From Propionibacteriaceae bacterium (GTDB taxonomy: Bacteria > Actinomycetota > Actinomycetes > Propionibacteriales > Propionibacteriaceae): a stretch of 8,229 nucleotides of DNA. The notes below the pieces were generated by a model. That model saw only the letters and a program-made list of their open reading frames with translations. It was not told where the DNA came from and made no database searches. The number at the start of each line of letters is the position of its first letter. Within the stretch, counting starts at the first letter, position 1. This document shows positions 5,783-8,229 of this stretch, piece by piece. Made by a program: the position numbers and the translations under genes. The DNA lies in NCBI GenBank assembly GCA_030538175.1, contig JAUNUL010000128.1, positions 1 to 8,229 on the forward strand. The letters run 5' to 3'.

Positions 5783-7584
5783 AAGTCTCAGACAATCAGG
5801 CGGCACCGCCGCCAGGCACCGATGCCGACGAGCAGGGCAATGCCGCTGCCGGGCCCGAGACGATGACGGGGTCCCAGGCCCTGGTCAAGTCGCTGGAAAT
5901 GGCCGGCGTCGAGGTGGTTTTCGGCATTCCGGGTGGAGCGATTCTCCCCGCCTACGACCCCCTCTTCGATTCGAAGATCGTTCGGCACATCCTCGTGCGC
6001 CACGAGCAGGGCGCGGGACATGCTGCGCAGGGCTATGCGGTTGCCACTGGTCGGGTCGGGGTGTGCATGGCCACGTCGGGCCCAGGGGCAACGAACCTGG
6101 TTACCCCGTTGGCCGATGCCTACATGGACTCGGTGCCGATCGTTGCGATCACGGGCCAGGTCAGCAGCAAGGCCATCGGCACCGACGCCTTCCAGGAAGC
6201 CGATATCCGGGGCATCACGATGCCCATCACCAAGCACAACTTCCTGGTCACGCGGGCCGAGGACATCGCCACGGCGATCGCCGAAGCGTTCCACATCGCG
6301 CTCAGCGGGCGCCCGGGTCCGGTGCTGGTCGATATCAGCAAGGACGCACTGCAGAGCATGTGCGACTTCGAATGGCCCAAGGGGCTCGATCTGCCCGGCT
6401 ATCGGCCCAACACCAAGCCCCACGGCAAGCAGATCCGTGAGGCTGCCCGCCTCATTGCCGAGGCCCAGCGACCCACGCTCTATGTCGGTGGTGGCGTCGT
6501 CAAGGCTCAGGCGTTCGAGGAACTGCGTGAGCTGGTCGAGCTGACCGGCATTCCGCTGGTGACCACGTTGATGGCCCGCGGTGCTGTCCCCGACAGCCAT
6601 CCGCTGCACATGGGCATGCCCGGCATGCACGGCTCGGTCGCGGCGGTCGGCGCGCTGCAGCGCAGCGACCTGCTGATCGCTCTGGGCACCCGCTTCGACG
6701 ACCGGGTCACCGGTGAGCTGAGTTCCTTCGCCCCGGACGCCAAGATCATTCATGCCGACATCGACCCGGCGGAGATTTCGAAGAACCGGCATGCTGATGT
6801 GCCGATCGTCGGGGACGTCAAGGAGGTCATCTCCCAGCTGGTTACCCGGCTCAAGGAGGCCGAGCAGTCGGACTACACCGCGTGGGTTGCCTATCTGGAT
6901 GAGATGAAGAAGCGCTACCCAACCGGCTACGACGAGCCGGAGGACGGCAGTCTGTCCCCGCAGTACGTCATTCAGCGCATCGGTGAGATCACCGGTCCGG
7001 ATGCGTATTACGCGGCTGGTGTCGGCCAGCACCAGATGTGGGCCGCGCACTTCCTGCCGTTCGAGACCCCCGGTCGCTGGCTGAACTCCGGTGGCCTCGG
7101 CACGATGGGTTATTGCGTGCCTGCCGCCATGGGCGCGCAGGTCGCCCACCCCGGTGAGGTGGTCTGGGGCATTGACGGCGACGGCTGTTTCCAGATGACC
7201 AACCAAGAGCTCGTCACGTGCGCGCTCGAGGGCATTCCCGTGAAGATCGCGGTCATCAATAACGAGTCCCTCGGCATGGTGCGGCAGTGGCAGACGCTGT
7301 TCTATGGCGGCCGCTATTCCAACACCGACCTCAACTCGTGGCGGATCCCGGACTTCCCGAAGCTCGCCGAAGCCATGGGCTGCGTCGGGCTGCGGGCGGA
7401 GTCCCGTGACCAGGTCGACGACGTCATCAAGCAGGCGCTGGCGATCAACGACCGTCCGGTCGTGGTCGAGTTCGTCGTGCACAAGGACGCCATGGTGTGG
7501 CCCATGGTCCCCGCCGGCACCAGCAACAACGACATTCAGATCGCCCGCGACATGGCGCCGGATTGGGAAGGAGAGGTCCTGTGA
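5779..7584 (+). CDS. ilvB: Acetohydroxyacid (acetolactate) synthase large subunit IlvB
   Basis: This 601-residue catalytic subunit condenses pyruvate with pyruvate or 2-ketobutyrate to acetolactate or acetohydroxybutyrate, using thiamine diphosphate, Mg and FAD. The N-terminal ~28 residues are Pro/Ala/acidic and low complexity. The pyrimidine-binding domain (~30-195) has [10 protein letters not shown], catalytic Glu76 in [22 protein letters not shown] and TDAFQE (135-140). The central FAD-binding region follows at ~210-350. The C-terminal domain has the thiamine motif GDG (467-469) to NN (494-495), then SLGMVRQWQ, whose Trp504 aligns with the known herbicide-contact tryptophan. These motifs separate it from pyruvate oxidase-like relatives. 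It is preceded by the attenuator and shares four bases (GTGA) with ilvN, so translational coupling is expected for subunit balance. Confidence 0.98.
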   Translation: MKVSDNQAAPPPGTDADEQGNAAAGPETMTGSQALVKSLEMAGVEVVFGIPGGAILPAYDPLFDSKIVRHILVRHEQGAGHAAQGYAVATGRVGVCMATSGPGATNLVTPLADAYMDSVPIVAITGQVSSKAIGTDAFQEADIRGITMPITKHNFLVTRAEDIATAIAEAFHIALSGRPGPVLVDISKDALQSMCDFEWPKGLDLPGYRPNTKPHGKQIREAARLIAEAQRPTLYVGGGVVKAQAFEELRELVELTGIPLVTTLMARGAVPDSHPLHMGMPGMHGSVAAVGALQRSDLLIALGTRFDDRVTGELSSFAPDAKIIHADIDPAEISKNRHADVPIVGDVKEVISQLVTRLKEAEQSDYTAWVAYLDEMKKRYPTGYDEPEDGSLSPQYVIQRIGEITGPDAYYAAGVGQHQMWAAHFLPFETPGRWLNSGGLGTMGYCVPAAMGAQVAHPGEVVWGIDGDGCFQMTNQELVTCALEGIPVKIAVINNESLGMVRQWQTLFYGGRYSNTDLNSWRIPDFPKLAEAMGCVGLRAESRDQVDDVIKQALAINDRPVVVEFVVHKDAMVWPMVPAGTSNNDIQIARDMAPDWEGEVL

Positions 7585-8123
7585 GCGAGTTCAAGAACCA
7601 CACCCTCTCGGTCGTCGTCCTCAACAAGCCCGGTGTGCTGACCCGCATCGCGGCACTGTTCTCCCGTCGTGGATTCAACATCGAATCCCTCGCGGTGGGG
7701 CCGACGGAGGATCCGGCGCTGTCGCGGATCACCCTGGTCGCCTATGTCGATGAGATCTCACTCGAGCAGCTCACCAAGCAGCTGAACAAGCTCGTCGAGG
7801 TCCTCAAGATCGTCGAGCTGGACGACAGCGCCGTCCGGCGCGAGCTGTTGATGATCAAGGTCCGGGCGACCCCCGAGACCCGCAGCCAGGTGCTGGAGAT
7901 CGTCAACCTGTTCCGCTCGAAGACGGTCGACATCGCTGCGGATTCCATGACGATCGAGGCCACCGGGCGCACCGAGAAGATCGAGGCGCTCGTGCGGATG
8001 CTCGAGCCATTCGGCATCAAGGAATACGTCCAGTCCGGCGTCGTCGCGCTCAGCCGCGGCAGCCGGTCCCTGACCGACCGCACGGGCCGGGGCGAGCGCG
8101 CGCGCCCGATCCGGATCGTTTGA
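7581..8123 (+). CDS. ilvN: Acetohydroxyacid synthase regulatory (small) subunit IlvN
   Basis: 180 residues starting at GTG 7581, which overlaps the ilvB stop (GTGA). AAGGAG (7568-7573), 7 bases upstream, supports this start. The N-terminal ACT domain (~6-80) begins [20 protein letters not shown], continues with [14 protein letters not shown], and binds valine as feedback effector in the family. The C-terminal domain (~85-160) has ELLMIKVRA and the family end SGVVALSRG. After that, ~20 Arg-rich residues (161-180) extend beyond the usual end, since family members are mostly 160-175 residues. It activates IlvB and gives it end-product inhibition. Confidence 0.97.
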   Translation: MSEFKNHTLSVVVLNKPGVLTRIAALFSRRGFNIESLAVGPTEDPALSRITLVAYVDEISLEQLTKQLNKLVEVLKIVELDDSAVRRELLMIKVRATPETRSQVLEIVNLFRSKTVDIAADSMTIEATGRTEKIEALVRMLEPFGIKEYVQSGVVALSRGSRSLTDRTGRGERARPIRIV

Positions 8124-8128
8124 TGTGC

Positions 8129-8163
8129 GTGAGTACGCCCGGGCAACCCCCGGGCGTACTCAC
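8129..8163 (+). terminator. Perfect 15-bp hairpin terminator after ilvN
   Basis: GTGAGTACGCCCGGG (8129-8143) and CCCGGGCGTACTCAC (8149-8163) are exact reverse complements around CAACC. The hairpin begins 5 bases after the ilvN stop and has no T-run. Its geometry (15 bp, 5-base loop) equals that of the hairpin at 5425-5459, with different sequence. It implies that ilvBN ends here rather than continuing straight into ilvC. It could work in both directions. Confidence 0.85.
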
Positions 8164-8190
8164 CTCACCGGCCGGTCGGCGGGGCTCGCG

Positions 8191-8225
8191 TCAACCCCGA
8201 CGCAGCCACTAACCTCAACCCGACG
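8191..8225 (+). repeat. Short direct repeat in the terminal intergenic region
   Basis: TCAACCCCGACG (8191-8202) recurs as TCAACCCGACG (8215-8225), one C shorter and 24 bases downstream. The remaining bases 8164-8229 hold no recognisable start, ribosome site or promoter. The function is unknown and chance is possible. Confidence 0.35.
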
Positions 8226-8229
8226 TCTT

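Noticed and set aside
5788..7482. 564-residue open frame on the minus strand opposite ilvB
   Set aside because: It is a shadow frame of ilvB caused by codon bias. There is no ribosome site and no known family features.
7497..7580. Upstream start for ilvN giving 208 residues
   Set aside because: It would overlap ilvB by 88 bases and add residues absent from the family. GTG 7581 has a good ribosome site and the typical coupled overlap.
8160..8229. Possible 3' end of a convergent minus-strand gene
   Set aside because: Two minus-strand frames are open from the edge to stops near 8160-8167, but each has only about 20 codons and neither shows recognisable content.
1..8229. CRISPR array, tRNA/rRNA genes, insertion sequence, or a phage-defence system
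   Set aside because: No regular repeat-spacer pattern, no cloverleaf or rRNA-like segment, no transposase-like protein and no terminal inverted repeats with target duplications were seen. The genes are metabolic and envelope genes.

Overview
The window looks like chromosomal DNA from a high-GC Gram-positive bacterium (Actinomycetota). It is GC-rich with strong G/C preference at third codon positions. IlvD is of the long actinobacterial/E. coli-like form. One secreted protein carries LGFP repeats, which are characteristic of actinobacterial cell-wall proteins. A member of the Propionibacteriales is possible, but I cannot place it more precisely from sequence alone.

Layout, all on the + strand. 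(1) 2-151: the last 49 codons of a gene, probably a membrane protein. (2) 233-2068: ilvD, dihydroxy-acid dehydratase, followed by a hairpin terminator at 2115-2147. (3) 2181-2344: a regulatory region with a Crp/GlxR-like operator, a candidate promoter and two back-to-back inverted repeats. (4) 2345-5395: a 1016-residue secreted protein made of a signal peptide, a glucose/sorbosone-dehydrogenase beta-propeller, a PKD domain, two further beta-rich domains and six LGFP repeats. It ends at a perfect 15-bp hairpin (5425-5459). (5) 5558-5778: a branched-chain amino acid attenuator with a 16-codon leader peptide containing Ile-Leu-Val-Val, mutually exclusive antiterminator and terminator hairpins, and an 18-codon ORF whose stop overlaps the ilvB start. 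(6) 5779-7584 ilvB and 7581-8123 ilvN, overlapping by four bases, closed by a second perfect 15-bp hairpin (8129-8163). The last 66 bases contain no assignable gene.

IlvB/IlvN form acetohydroxyacid synthase, the first common step of valine, leucine and isoleucine synthesis. IlvD catalyses the third step. The second-step gene, ilvC, does not follow ilvN directly. The two biosynthetic units are separated by an apparently unrelated extracellular sugar-oxidising or sugar-binding protein, and each unit has its own regulatory and termination signals. The window therefore reads as three independent transcription units rather than one ilv operon. The most informative regions are the ilvB leader (attenuator plus coupled mini-ORF) and the mosaic secreted protein with its upstream operator region.
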